17,328 bases of DNA from Peptococcaceae bacterium. GTDB taxonomy: Bacteria > Bacillota > Desulfitobacteriia > Desulfitobacteriales > Syntrophobotulaceae. The notes beneath the pieces are model-generated. The model ran no database searches. It worked only from the letters and a program-made list of their open reading frames with translations, and was not told where the DNA came from. Each line of letters begins with the position of its first letter. Positions within the stretch are counted from its first letter, which is position 1. Shown here piece after piece: positions 1-7,666 of this stretch. The DNA lies in assembly GCA_012523535.1 (NCBI GenBank), contig JAAYII010000223.1:1-17328 (forward strand). The letters run 5' to 3'. Position numbers and translations under genes: made by a program.

Positions 1-920
1 TTATGGTACCGCTTTATTTTTTGCGCCAGGCCGGATGGGAGGGAAAACTCGTAGTTCTTGGCATGCCGCTAGAGAATGCGGAGGAATACGGGAAAAAGGT
101 TGGCCTAATATTAAACGACAGCAGCGAGCGTTGCGCCCTGGTAGCCAGTGGGGATTTGTCCCACAGGCTAAAAGAAGACGGCCCTTATGGCTTACATCCT
201 TCGGGGCCCAAATTTGACAGTTTAATTGTTAAAGGTCTAAAGAAAGATACAACTTTAATTCGCACCATTCCCTCCGATTTGTTGGAAGAGGCCGGTCAAT
301 GCGGATATTATTCCCTGCTGTTTGCTTTGGGGGACAGGGAAGGTTCTATCAAGGTCTTCTCTTATGAAGGTCCTTTTGGGGTTGGTTATCTGGTGGCGGA
401 AATTTATCGTTCTTCACCGATTGCCGGCTTCGCTCGGGAATGCCTGACCTACCATTTAACGGCCCAAGCTTTCGATAAACTCGTAATACCGGGCGATCCT
501 TTATTGAAAGAAAGAAAAAGTTGTATTGTTACCTTGAAAAAGGACGGACAATTAAGGGGTTGTATCGGTACGGTTCAACCTGTAAGAGAGAACTTGGCTT
601 CAGAGATAAAACATAATGCCATTGCAGCCGGAACTCAGGATCCGCGCTTTTGGCCGGTGGAGGCCAAGGAATTGCCGCTTATTACATTTTCGGTTGATGT
701 CCTCGGAGATCTGGAAAAAACAAACAGTTATGAAGAACTGGATCCTCAAAAATACGGGGTGGTTGTGCGCCGTGGCGGAAGGGTAGGATTGCTGCTACCT
801 CATCTGGAAGGCGTAAATACTGTAGAGGAACAAGTTCGTATTGCCAAGCAAAAAGCCGGGATCGCGCCCCATGAAGAAGTTGAAATGTGGCGCTTTGAAG
901 TGGAAAGATTTTTTGAGTAA
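1..920 (+). CDS. Memo-like / AMMECR1 fusion protein (AmmeMemoRadiSam system), 5' partial
   Basis: The gene begins upstream of the window; the ATG at 3 is internal to the Memo-like domain, so it is not the real start. Visible residues 1-135 (counted from that ATG) are the C-terminal half of a Memo/LigB-type class III dioxygenase-like domain, with the conserved SGDLSH segment at 49-54 and a Gly-Cys-Gly-Tyr stretch at 99-102. Residues about 140-305 form a complete AMMECR1 domain with its hallmark LRGCIGT at 184-190. In many bacteria these two domains are separate or fused proteins encoded next to a dedicated radical SAM enzyme, and that partner follows here 66 bases downstream, so the two are probably one operon. 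The biochemical role of the system is not settled, so no reaction is assigned. The family call is secure. Confidence 0.93.
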   Translation, partial: MVPLYFLRQAGWEGKLVVLGMPLENAEEYGKKVGLILNDSSERCALVASGDLSHRLKEDGPYGLHPSGPKFDSLIVKGLKKDTTLIRTIPSDLLEEAGQCGYYSLLFALGDREGSIKVFSYEGPFGVGYLVAEIYRSSPIAGFARECLTYHLTAQAFDKLVIPGDPLLKERKSCIVTLKKDGQLRGCIGTVQPVRENLASEIKHNAIAAGTQDPRFWPVEAKELPLITFSVDVLGDLEKTNSYEELDPQKYGVVVRRGGRVGLLLPHLEGVNTVEEQVRIAKQKAGIAPHEEVEMWRFEVERFFE

Positions 921-986
921 AAAGGAGAGAAAGTTTTTCTGAGAAGGTTTCCCTGAAAGCGAACCCGGTTAGAGGGAGGATTCCTG

Positions 987-1934
987 ATGACGGAAGCAAT
1001 AGAATGCACCCTTTGTCCCCATCACTGTAGAATCAAAGAAGGAGGGACAGGAATTTGCCAAGCCAGAACTGTTAAAAACGGCAAAATTGTCTCCCGGACC
1101 TTCGGTGAACTGGCAGCACTGCACTTGGATCCGATTGAAAAGAAGCCCTTATATCATTTCTATCCCGGCAGTTGGATTCTTTCCGCCGGTGGATTTGGCT
1201 GCAATTTAAAATGTTTTTTTTGCCAGAACTACGAAATTTCCCAGCAATATCAACAAGGACAAAGAGTGACACCTGAGCAACTGGCTGAACTGGCGCAACA
1301 GAATCAATCCCTGGGCCTTTGTTTTACTTATTCCGAACCTTTGATCTGGTTTGAAATGATTGCCGAAACCGCTCCGCTGGTGAAAAAAAACGGGGGAAAA
1401 GTAGTTCTGGTCAGCAATGGAATTATTGAGGAAAAATATTTGGAAGCCCTTCTTCCTTTTGTTGATGCTGCCAACATAGATATCAAAGCTTTTAGCGAGG
1501 AGTTTTATCGCCGTCACACCGGAGGAAAGCTAGAGTGGGTTTTGCGTACGGTGGAAAGAATGGCCGGTAGAATCCACCTTGAGGTCACCACCCTGGTGAT
1601 TCCGACTTTGAATGACAGTCCGGAAGAGATCAAAGCCCTGGCCAAATGGCTCTCCAACTTGAATTCACCGCTTGCTTGTCATCTAAGCAGGTATTTTCCC
1701 CGTTATAAAAGCAGCCTCCCGGCAACGGATGAGAGTAAATTAAAAGGCCTCTGGGAACTGGCCAAGGAATATTTGCCTTATGTTTATCTTGGCAATATGA
1801 GGGGTGGAGATACAACTTATTGTCCTCAATGCGGAGCGGAAGTTATTAGCAGGGGTTATGTTATCAGGGTAAAAACCAAGGACGGCAAATGCACGTCTTG
1901 TGGGCATGAAATCTGGGGAGTAGGCTTGCGATAG
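987..1934 (+). CDS. amrS: AmmeMemoRadiSam system radical SAM enzyme
   Basis: This 315-residue radical SAM protein resembles pyruvate formate-lyase activases. The SAM-binding 4Fe-4S motif is C72-x3-C76-x2-C79 (GCNLKCFFCQN). An N-terminal cysteine group (C7, C10, C14, C24) and a C-terminal ribbon-like set of two CxxC pairs (C279/C282, C302/C305) may bind metal. This N- and C-terminal cysteine layout, together with the preceding Memo-AMMECR1 gene, identifies the AmmeMemoRadiSam partner rather than a true PFL activase; no PFL gene is nearby. The ATG has an AGAGGGAGGA ribosome site about 6 bases upstream. The substrate is unknown in the family; modification of a protein or small molecule with the AMMECR1/Memo partner is inference. 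The gene ends 14 bases before the convergent helicase gene. Confidence 0.93.
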   Translation: MTEAIECTLCPHHCRIKEGGTGICQARTVKNGKIVSRTFGELAALHLDPIEKKPLYHFYPGSWILSAGGFGCNLKCFFCQNYEISQQYQQGQRVTPEQLAELAQQNQSLGLCFTYSEPLIWFEMIAETAPLVKKNGGKVVLVSNGIIEEKYLEALLPFVDAANIDIKAFSEEFYRRHTGGKLEWVLRTVERMAGRIHLEVTTLVIPTLNDSPEEIKALAKWLSNLNSPLACHLSRYFPRYKSSLPATDESKLKGLWELAKEYLPYVYLGNMRGGDTTYCPQCGAEVISRGYVIRVKTKDGKCTSCGHEIWGVGLR

Positions 1935-1963
1935 CCTCGGCTTTGCAGCTACTTCTTTTTTTT
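1920..1963 (+). terminator. Probable rho-independent terminator of the amrS operon
   Basis: An imperfect hairpin spans the amrS stop codon: GTA at 1920-1922 pairs with TAC at 1950-1952, with inner paired blocks (GC, TGC/GCA and AGC/GCT). It is followed directly by TTCTTTTTTTT at 1953-1963. The T-run overlaps the end of the convergent helicase gene, where it encodes the C-terminal lysine run. The bulged stem lowers confidence. Confidence 0.5.
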
Positions 1964-4300
1964 ATCCAGCCAGAAACTTTGAAGTTCTTGAGAAAGATTC
2001 ATATTATCTTTGATGATTTTTATAGGACGCCAGTGTTTTGGCAAGAGCTTAAGATAATTATTATGGCCGAAACGTTCGTCTATAAGCAAAATAGCTCCCC
2101 TGTCGGTTTCGCTGCGGATTACCCGACCTCCGGCCTGGAGGACCTTATTCATTCCGGGATACATGTAGGCATATTCAAAGCCTAAACCGTTTTTGCGGTT
2201 AAAGTAGTCCCGGATAATATTTTGCTGAATATTTAATTGGGGAAGGCCGACGCTGACAATAACAGTACCGATCAGCCTTGAGCCCGGCAAGTCTATACCT
2301 TCGGAAAAAATGCCGCCCAAAACGCAAAAGGCTACATAGGTATCTTGGGGGTTCTCTTCAAAACAAGCCAAGAATTCTTCCCTTTCCCCTTCGCTCATGC
2401 TGCTTTCTTGTTTTACGGCTGTGATTAAAGGATAGAAAAGGGTAAATTGGCGATAGACATCGTTCATGTATTGATATGAGGGAAAGTAGACAATATAGTT
2501 TCCCTTTTGACTTGTGACAAAGGAAGCGATCAGGTGGATGAGCTTGTCTGTACTTGCTTCCCGGTCATGATATTTGGTGGAAACATTAACGGCAGTCAGC
2601 ACACAAAGGTTGTCTTTGTCAAAGGGAGAGTCAAGGGAGAGAATTTTATCCTTGTCATCACCGCCCAAGATATCTCGGAAATAAGTAAGAGGGGAGAGGG
2701 TGGCCGAGAATAAAATTGCCGAACGACCCCGACGAAAGGCATCGGCCAATAGAAATGAAGGATCAAGGCAAAATAGCTTGAGTATAACTTCATGGCCTTG
2801 AGATTCAACAAATGTTATGTATCTTTGGTCATAAAAATCGGCAATGGTTAGGAAGTTCAAGGCGTTCAAGTATAGTTGCAGGAAATTGTCGTCTTCACCC
2901 AGATCTTTATTCTCTTTTAGCATTAATTTGCAGATGGCAATATATTTTTGGACCAGAGCGATGAAATCCGCCGGTTTTTCAATCCTTATCCTATACCCCT
3001 GCCGGTCGCACTGTTTACGTTCCTCGATAAATGAACGGTTTATCTTGGTTAAAATTCTGTCCAGAGCTTTATTTTTGCCCTTGTATTGTTTTTTGAGCTC
3101 ATAAAACTGTGTTTTACTTATTGCAGCGGAGAACATTTCCCGGGACCGGTCCACCAGATTGTGTGCTTCGTCAATCAGAAAGACATAGCCGTTTTCGTTT
3201 TCGATAAAAAATTGCCGGAGTTGGGCTTGGGGATCAAAAACATAGTTATAGTCGCCAATGATACAATCCGCCCACCAAGAGAGATCCAAGGAAAATTCAA
3301 AAGGGCAAACCATATACTTTTGGGCATAGGCTTCAATCATATTCCGTGAAAAATCGTCTTCTTCTTGCAGGGCATGGAGAATGGCGCGATTAATCCGATC
3401 AAAATGGCCTTTGGCATATGGACAGTAATCCGGACGACAGGAGGTTTTCTCACAAAAACAGATTTTTTCTTTGGCTGTAAGAGTCAGCGATTTTATTTTT
3501 AAACCATTGGCGCGCATTTTGGCCAAAGCTTCCTCGGCTACCTGGCGGCTTATGGTTTTGGCGGTCAGATAGAATATTTTGGTGCTTTTGCCTTCACCCA
3601 TGGCTTTAATTGCAGGAAACAGGGTGGAAATGGTTTTTCCGGTCCCCGTGGGCGCCTGAGCAAAAAGCTTTTTTCTTTCCTCAATGGTCCGGTAGACCTG
3701 GACAGCCAGTTCTCTCTGCCCTTTCCTGTATTGGGGGTAAGGAAACTGCAAACTTTTAATGCTCTGATTCCTGGTTTGCTCCCATTGGGTGGAAAATGCT
3801 GCCCAGACCGAGTATTGGGCCAAAAGCTCCACTAAATGTTCTTCCAGTTCAGCAAAAGAAAAGGTTTGCAAAAAACGTTTTGTCTCCAGAGTTTCCAAAT
3901 TAAAATAGGTGAGTTGAATTGATATTTGGGGCAAATTGTTTTGCCTGGCGTAAATAAAGGCATAACATTTGGCCTGGGCCCAATGGGCCGAATTATGGTC
4001 CGCGTCAATAGTTTCCAGGGGAAGAAGAGTTGTTTTTATTTCTTCATTAGTTTCTTTCCCTTCTAGGCTGAAGATGCCGTCCGCACGGCCTTCCAGTCTA
4101 TAAATAGTTTCCTGATAAATATAGTCGGTAGTTAGTGTTACCTCAGAGCGATATCCTGCAAGCAATTCCTGGTTCCTTTTTTGCAGGGTGCGGTGTGCTC
4201 TGGCTCCTTCCTGCAGCCTGTCCCTGGAAACATATCTGCTGTCTATGTCGCCGGAACGCATGACCAATTCAACCAATTGTCTGATAGAAAGCTTGATCAT
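1949..4300 (-). CDS. ATP-dependent Fe-S DNA helicase (DinG/XPD type) with N-terminal PD-(D/E)XK nuclease-like domain
   Basis: This is a 783-residue superfamily 2 helicase. Residues about 1-165 resemble a Cas4/RecB-type PD-(D/E)XK nuclease, with GRADG (D74) and E87-x-K89 as the plausible catalytic core. The helicase part has Walker A APTGTGKT at 216-223, a cysteine cluster typical of the XPD-family 4Fe-4S domain (C281, C283, C288, C293, C332), DEAH at 377-380, and a C-terminal Q-x2-GRxIR motif VI near residue 730. Such proteins unwind DNA 5' to 3' in repair or in resolving replication intermediates; the exact job of this subfamily in Clostridia is not established. The gene lies 15 bases downstream of trmB on the same strand and is probably cotranscribed with it, with a modest AGGGA ribosome site. 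I chose the ATG at 4300 because no better ribosome site is seen. Confidence 0.93.
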   Translation of the reverse strand: MIKLSIRQLVELVMRSGDIDSRYVSRDRLQEGARAHRTLQKRNQELLAGYRSEVTLTTDYIYQETIYRLEGRADGIFSLEGKETNEEIKTTLLPLETIDADHNSAHWAQAKCYAFIYARQNNLPQISIQLTYFNLETLETKRFLQTFSFAELEEHLVELLAQYSVWAAFSTQWEQTRNQSIKSLQFPYPQYRKGQRELAVQVYRTIEERKKLFAQAPTGTGKTISTLFPAIKAMGEGKSTKIFYLTAKTISRQVAEEALAKMRANGLKIKSLTLTAKEKICFCEKTSCRPDYCPYAKGHFDRINRAILHALQEEDDFSRNMIEAYAQKYMVCPFEFSLDLSWWADCIIGDYNYVFDPQAQLRQFFIENENGYVFLIDEAHNLVDRSREMFSAAISKTQFYELKKQYKGKNKALDRILTKINRSFIEERKQCDRQGYRIRIEKPADFIALVQKYIAICKLMLKENKDLGEDDNFLQLYLNALNFLTIADFYDQRYITFVESQGHEVILKLFCLDPSFLLADAFRRGRSAILFSATLSPLTYFRDILGGDDKDKILSLDSPFDKDNLCVLTAVNVSTKYHDREASTDKLIHLIASFVTSQKGNYIVYFPSYQYMNDVYRQFTLFYPLITAVKQESSMSEGEREEFLACFEENPQDTYVAFCVLGGIFSEGIDLPGSRLIGTVIVSVGLPQLNIQQNIIRDYFNRKNGLGFEYAYMYPGMNKVLQAGGRVIRSETDRGAILLIDERFGHNNYLKLLPKHWRPIKIIKDNMNLSQELQSFWLDKKKK

Positions 4301-4315
4301 GAGTTTCCCTGCTTT

Positions 4316-4978
4316 CTACTTATCAGTGTCGGGAATGTATTGGAAAATTGCAAATTTGATTTTGATCCCCTGTTTGCTGTATTTCATTTCATACTCCGTC
4401 ATAATATTATCGACGGAATCGTCCTGGTGTAAATTATCTGTTTGGTATATTTCCTGAAAACCGTTATCTTTAAAATAAACAAGACTGTCGGCAAACAAAT
4501 GGTCATCGTCTGTTTTGAACCATATTTCCGCACCCGGTTTTAAAAAGCTCTTGTATTTCTGCAGGAAACTGGGGTAAGTAAGTCTTCTTTTATGGTGCTT
4601 TTTTTTAGGCCAGGGATTGCTAAAATTAAGATAAATTTTATCTATTTCTTCGGGCCCCAAGACATCCGCAATATTTTCAATATCAAGCATCAGAATTCTA
4701 ACGTTGGTCAGTTGAAGTTCATTGATCTTTCTTAGAGTGCTGACCAGCACTTCCGGGTATTTGTCAACTGCAATAAAATTGATATGTTTGTCTTTTTGCG
4801 CCAGTTGGGATATAAAAGTTCCCTTGCCGCATCCCAGTTCCAAATGTATGGGCTGTTCGTTGCCGAAAATTTTTTTCCAATTACCTTTATATTCGCTGGG
4901 ATCACTGGGATTAATTATAGCTTTTGGATCTTTGGCCAATTCAGGTAATGCGGTTCGTTTTCTTCTAAGCCGCGGCAA
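4316..4978 (-). CDS. trmB: tRNA (guanine-N7-)-methyltransferase
   Basis: The 220-residue protein has the normal TrmB length. It has the SAM-binding motif LELGCGKGTF at 46-55, an acidic residue after the second strand (AVDKYPE), and the TrmB signature from NFSNPWPKKKHHKRRL starting at 118, which carries substrate-binding residues. It methylates N7 of G46 in the variable loop of tRNAs using S-adenosylmethionine, in the cytoplasm. The start is TTG at 4976-4978: an AAAGGAG ribosome site lies 8 bases upstream on the minus strand, and the N-terminus (MPRLRRKR) is typical. It is the first gene of a two-gene unit with the helicase. Confidence 0.95.
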   Translation of the reverse strand: MPRLRRKRTALPELAKDPKAIINPSDPSEYKGNWKKIFGNEQPIHLELGCGKGTFISQLAQKDKHINFIAVDKYPEVLVSTLRKINELQLTNVRILMLDIENIADVLGPEEIDKIYLNFSNPWPKKKHHKRRLTYPSFLQKYKSFLKPGAEIWFKTDDDHLFADSLVYFKDNGFQEIYQTDNLHQDDSVDNIMTEYEMKYSKQGIKIKFAIFQYIPDTDK

Positions 4979-5064
4979 TTCGATTGCTCCTTTCTTCCTT
5001 CCACTTTTTGGCGAACCCCTCTATCTTTTTCCTGGATGGTCATAGTGGTCCTTCATCTTGGTTT

Positions 5065-5094
5065 AGTATAAAACCTTTAACTTTCAAAAATCAA
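5065..5094 (-). promoter_or_regulatory. Probable sigma-A promoter for trmB-helicase
   Basis: On the minus strand, -35 TTGATT (complement of 5089-5094) and -10 TATACT (complement of 5065-5070) are separated by 18 bases. Transcription would start about 80 bases before the trmB TTG codon. Confidence 0.5.
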
Positions 5095-5137
5095 CTTAAG
5101 TATTATTTGTTAACTATTAAGCAAAAGTTAATATAGC

Positions 5138-5175
5138 AAAAAATAACCCCGCCCTTAAACTCGTAGAGGGCGAAG
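5138..5175 (-). terminator. Rho-independent terminator reading on the minus strand
   Basis: On the minus strand, CTTCGCCCT (5175-5167) pairs with AGGGCGGGG (5155-5147) in a 9-bp stem with two G-U pairs. TTATTTTTT (5146-5138) follows at once. No minus-strand gene ends nearby: the closest upstream one is the aminomutase gene ending at 6240. It may end a long antisense transcript or a short RNA. Confidence 0.6.
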
Positions 5176-5188
5176 CCTTATTTGATAA

Positions 5189-5219
5189 AAGGCTGTTTAC
5201 TAATTGCTTAAACAGCCTT
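5189..5219 (-). terminator. Perfect 11-bp inverted repeat, possible second minus-strand terminator
   Basis: AAGGCTGTTTA (5189-5199) and TAAACAGCCTT (5209-5219) form a perfect hairpin with a 9-base loop. On the minus strand the stem ends in a short T-run (TTTTAT), giving a weak terminator in tandem with the one at 5138-5175. On the plus strand no T-run follows. Confidence 0.45.
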
Positions 5220-5239
5220 GGTTGTTATTCCCGGCAATC

Positions 5240-5268
5240 TGGCTTTTTATAGAGAGTGGGGATATAAT
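5240..5268 (+). promoter_or_regulatory. Possible promoter for the YhcC-like radical SAM gene
   Basis: A consensus -10 TATAAT at 5263-5268 lies about 45 bases before the proposed TTG start at 5314. The -35 at 5240-5245 (TGGCTT) is poor, so only the -10 is convincing. Confidence 0.3.
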
Positions 5269-5313
5269 TATTACCATATAAATCAAGACTTAATCAATTG
5301 GAGGATCGTTCCT

Positions 5314-6258
5314 TTGTCCAAACCCAAACGCTATTACTCCTTTAACGAGCATTTGCGGGAAATTTTCGGCGAAAAAGTAATTAAAGTTGCGCTTGATGCC
5401 GGGCTAAGCTGCCCTAACAGAGACGGTTCCCTAAGTTACGGTGGATGTATTTTTTGCAGTGAAAAAGGCTCCGGAGACTTTGCGGGGAACAGGAGCCTTT
5501 CCATTAAAGATCAATTTGCCGAAGTGCGGCAGAGAACCGTCTTAAAGTGGCCGAAGGCAAAATATATAGGGTATTTTCAGTCTTTCAGCGGCACATATGG
5601 TCCGCCGCAATATTTGAAAGGCCTATACGAAGAGGCTTTAAAGCAAAAAGATGTTGTGGGCATTTCCATTTCAACCAGGCCCGATTGCTTAGGTCCTGAA
5701 ATCTTGGATATTTTAGATGAACTGAACAAAAAGACTTATCTTTGGGTAGAGCTTGGCGCCCAATCGGTACATGAACATTCCTTGATTTGGATGAACAGGG
5801 GGCATGATTTCCCTTGTTTTGTCCGGGCCGTAGAGGACTTAAGGCAAAGAAACATCAGGGTGTGTGCTCATATTATTCTCGGTCTGCCCTGTGAAAGCCG
5901 GCAAGAAATGATGGAAACAGCCTTGACTATGGCCAAGTTGCCTATTCAGGGTATAAAAATACATTCCTTATATATTTTAGCCGGCACACCTTTGGCTGAA
6001 ATGTACCGGCAGCAAGATTTACGACTTCTCAGTATGAAAGAATATATAGATTTGGTAGTGGATATTCTGGAAATTTTGCCAGCCAATCTGATTATCCACC
6101 GCCTTATGGGTGACGGTCCTTCTCATCTTGTTCTGGCTCCTCAATGGATACGTCAAAAATGGGAGGTATTAAACGGTATTGATAGTGAATTGGAGAGGAG
6201 AGACAGTTATCAAGGCAAATTTTGCCCAGGGAACCTCGACTACATTACATTTTCATAA
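5314..6258 (+). CDS. TIGR01212-family radical SAM protein (YhcC/YtqA-like)
   Basis: The protein has 314 residues from the TTG at 5314, the usual length for the family. That start is preferred over the upstream in-frame TTG at 5218 because GGAGG at 5300-5304 sits 9 bases ahead of it and the family typically begins at this SKPKRYYSF segment; the upstream TTG also falls at the end of a perfect hairpin. The radical SAM cluster uses C33, C45 and C48, with the wide first spacing (CPNRDG...GGCIFC) characteristic of this family. Residues typical of the SAM radical barrel follow (STRPD, ELGAQS, HIILGLP). The substrate is uncertain; relatives have been linked to tRNA or other RNA modification, which would fit the nearby divergent trmB, but this is inference. 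Its last 19 bases overlap the convergent aminomutase gene. Confidence 0.92.
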   Translation: MSKPKRYYSFNEHLREIFGEKVIKVALDAGLSCPNRDGSLSYGGCIFCSEKGSGDFAGNRSLSIKDQFAEVRQRTVLKWPKAKYIGYFQSFSGTYGPPQYLKGLYEEALKQKDVVGISISTRPDCLGPEILDILDELNKKTYLWVELGAQSVHEHSLIWMNRGHDFPCFVRAVEDLRQRNIRVCAHIILGLPCESRQEMMETALTMAKLPIQGIKIHSLYILAGTPLAEMYRQQDLRLLSMKEYIDLVVDILEILPANLIIHRLMGDGPSHLVLAPQWIRQKWEVLNGIDSELERRDSYQGKFCPGNLDYITFS

Positions 6259-7490
6259 GAGATTATTTTTCTTTCCCAGGTTCTAAGTATGGCCTTTTCT
6301 TCATCCAGGGAAAGAAGATACTGGGGCAATATCGGGGTTTTGCCTCCTCCTTTGGGAGCATTAATGATATAGGTGGGGACTGCCAAGCCCGAAGTATAAC
6401 CCCGGAGGTTCTCCATAATGTTTAGCCCGTCTTGAATAGGCGGGATGAAATGGCGTGTTCCTTTCACATTCTTGGCATGAAAGATATAATAAGGACGGAC
6501 CCGGATTTTCAACAACTCATGATTCAATTTTTTCATGACATCAGGGTCGTTGTTTATACCTTTCAGCAATACAGCTTGGTTTCCCAATACTATTCCGGCC
6601 GAAATAAGTCTATCGGCAGCTTTTTTGGCTTCATGGGTAACTTCTTTAGGATGGTTGAATTGAGTATTGATATAGATGGGTGGATATTTAGCCAAAATTT
6701 TAAGCAAATTATCAGTAATTCTCATCGGCAGGGTTACAGGAACTCTGGTGCCCAAGCGTTTGATTTCCACATGGGGGATTTTATGGATTTCACCTAAAAT
6801 CCAATCCAGCATATTGTCGCTTAAAAGGAGAGCGTCTCCGCCGGTAATAAGAACATCTCTGATTTCGGAATTGGCCCTAATGTAATCCAAGGCCGCCATT
6901 AGACACTCTTTTTTTTGGTGGCGGTCGATTTCACCGATATTTCTTCTCCTTTGACAGTGCCGGCAATACATGGCACATCTGTTGGTCACGTTTATAATAA
7001 GCCGGTCAGGATAGCGCCTGGTGATTCCGGGTGCAGGGGAGGTTAGGGCTTCGCCCATGGGATCTTCTTCACCATATTCGTCATATAACTCTTCTATTTT
7101 AGGGATGCCTTGAAGAGTTATCGGATCCTCGGGGTTTTCGAAATCCATTAAACAAAGATAATATGGTGATACGGCCCAACGATATATTTTCCCTACTTCC
7201 TCAATTTCCCGTAGGCGTTGATTTGTCAACGGGAAAATTGAGCTCAGGGTATGAACACTGGTAATCCTGTTCTTAATTTGCCAGCGCCAGTTTTCCCAAT
7301 CCTTTTCAGTGGCTTGAAAATAATGGAGGATTTTTTCTTTCTGCAACGAATAGAATTCAGTTAAATCCAAACCGGAAGGAATTTCTTTGGACTTTTGTAA
7401 ATAGGGTTCTATTTTCTTTCTTAATTCCTCGGCTCTGTATTGAGAATGGTGCTCGAAATTAAACTTTCCTTTTAACAATTCTATCGCCAT
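6240..7490 (-). CDS. eam: KamA-family aminomutase, probably glutamate 2,3-aminomutase
   Basis: This 416-residue protein is a PLP- and SAM-dependent radical aminomutase. The 4Fe-4S motif is C172-x3-C176-x2-C179, followed by the RRR that includes the carboxylate-binding Arg. The PLP lysine is K384 in GGGKTP. Lysine 2,3-aminomutase binds the side-chain amine of lysine with Asp293 and Asp330 (Clostridium subterminale numbering). The aligned residues here are K340 (FHAKNVKG) and N377 (IINAP), with the same spacing of 37. That Lys/Asn pair is the published mark of glutamate 2,3-aminomutase, which converts L-glutamate to beta-glutamate. No ablB acetyltransferase, needed for N-acetyl-beta-lysine, is adjacent. 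The ATG has AAGGAGG 8 bases upstream. A lysine aminomutase or another KamA paralogue cannot be fully excluded. The gene is divergent from a GntR/RCK_C regulator. Confidence 0.85.
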   Translation of the reverse strand: MAIELLKGKFNFEHHSQYRAEELRKKIEPYLQKSKEIPSGLDLTEFYSLQKEKILHYFQATEKDWENWRWQIKNRITSVHTLSSIFPLTNQRLREIEEVGKIYRWAVSPYYLCLMDFENPEDPITLQGIPKIEELYDEYGEEDPMGEALTSPAPGITRRYPDRLIINVTNRCAMYCRHCQRRRNIGEIDRHQKKECLMAALDYIRANSEIRDVLITGGDALLLSDNMLDWILGEIHKIPHVEIKRLGTRVPVTLPMRITDNLLKILAKYPPIYINTQFNHPKEVTHEAKKAADRLISAGIVLGNQAVLLKGINNDPDVMKKLNHELLKIRVRPYYIFHAKNVKGTRHFIPPIQDGLNIMENLRGYTSGLAVPTYIINAPKGGGKTPILPQYLLSLDEEKAILRTWERKIISYENVM

Positions 7491-7515
7491 ATATCAAACC
7501 TCCTTTTTCTCATTT

Positions 7516-7564
7516 AATTAGCAAAGCAAATATAGAAAATAATTAGCAAAGCAAATGTAGAAAA
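7516..7564. repeat. Two-copy direct repeat, 25-bp period, in the eam leader
   Basis: Copies at 7516-7539 and 7541-7564 match at 23 of 24 positions, each with the core TTAGCAAAGCAAA. They lie between the predicted eam promoter and its ribosome site. The heptamer AAGCAAA recurs inverted at 7665-7672, over the -10 of the divergent regulator gene. This placement suggests an operator for a repressor, probably the adjacent one. Confidence 0.8.
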
Positions 7565-7587
7565 CAGCAATAAAGTGCTGGCAACCA

Positions 7588-7617
7588 ATAATAACATGCC
7601 GAGTTGTCTCTTGTCAA
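7588..7617 (-). promoter_or_regulatory. Predicted eam promoter
   Basis: On the minus strand, a perfect -35 TTGACA (complement of 7612-7617) and -10 TATTAT (complement of 7588-7593) are 18 bases apart. The start would fall near 7580, giving a leader of about 90 bases that contains both copies of the 25-bp-period repeat. Confidence 0.6.
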
Positions 7618-7637
7618 TGGGTTGTATACTGCAAATA

Positions 7638-7666
7638 TTGTCAAAAAAATAAATAATGATTATACT
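7638..7666 (+). promoter_or_regulatory. Predicted promoter of the GntR/RCK_C regulator gene
   Basis: The -35 TTGTCA (7638-7643) and -10 TATACT (7661-7666) have ideal 17-base spacing and match consensus at 5 of 6 positions each. A perfect palindrome TTGAATTCAA (7675-7684) lies at the expected start of transcription, and CTTTGCTT (7665-7672), inverted relative to the eam leader repeats, overlaps the -10. Both could serve autoregulation. Confidence 0.6.

Noticed and set aside
987..1934. Pyruvate formate-lyase activating enzyme
   Set aside because: The extra N- and C-terminal cysteine sets, the AMMECR1 partner and the absence of a PFL gene favour the AmmeMemoRadiSam enzyme.
1943..4457. Plus-strand reading frames opposite the helicase and trmB genes
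   Set aside because: They have no recognisable protein features or ribosome sites and are explained as antisense shadows of well-supported genes.
5138..5219. T-box or attenuator controlling trmB
   Set aside because: The trmB promoter predicted at 5065-5094 lies downstream of these hairpins on the minus strand, so they would not be in the trmB leader, and no T-box motif is seen.
6240..7490. N-acetyl-beta-lysine pathway (ablA-ablB)
   Set aside because: No acetyltransferase gene is adjacent and the lysine-binding Asp pair is replaced by Lys and Asn.
7516..7564. CRISPR array remnant
   Set aside because: The two copies are adjacent with a 25-bp period and no spacer, and no cas gene is present.
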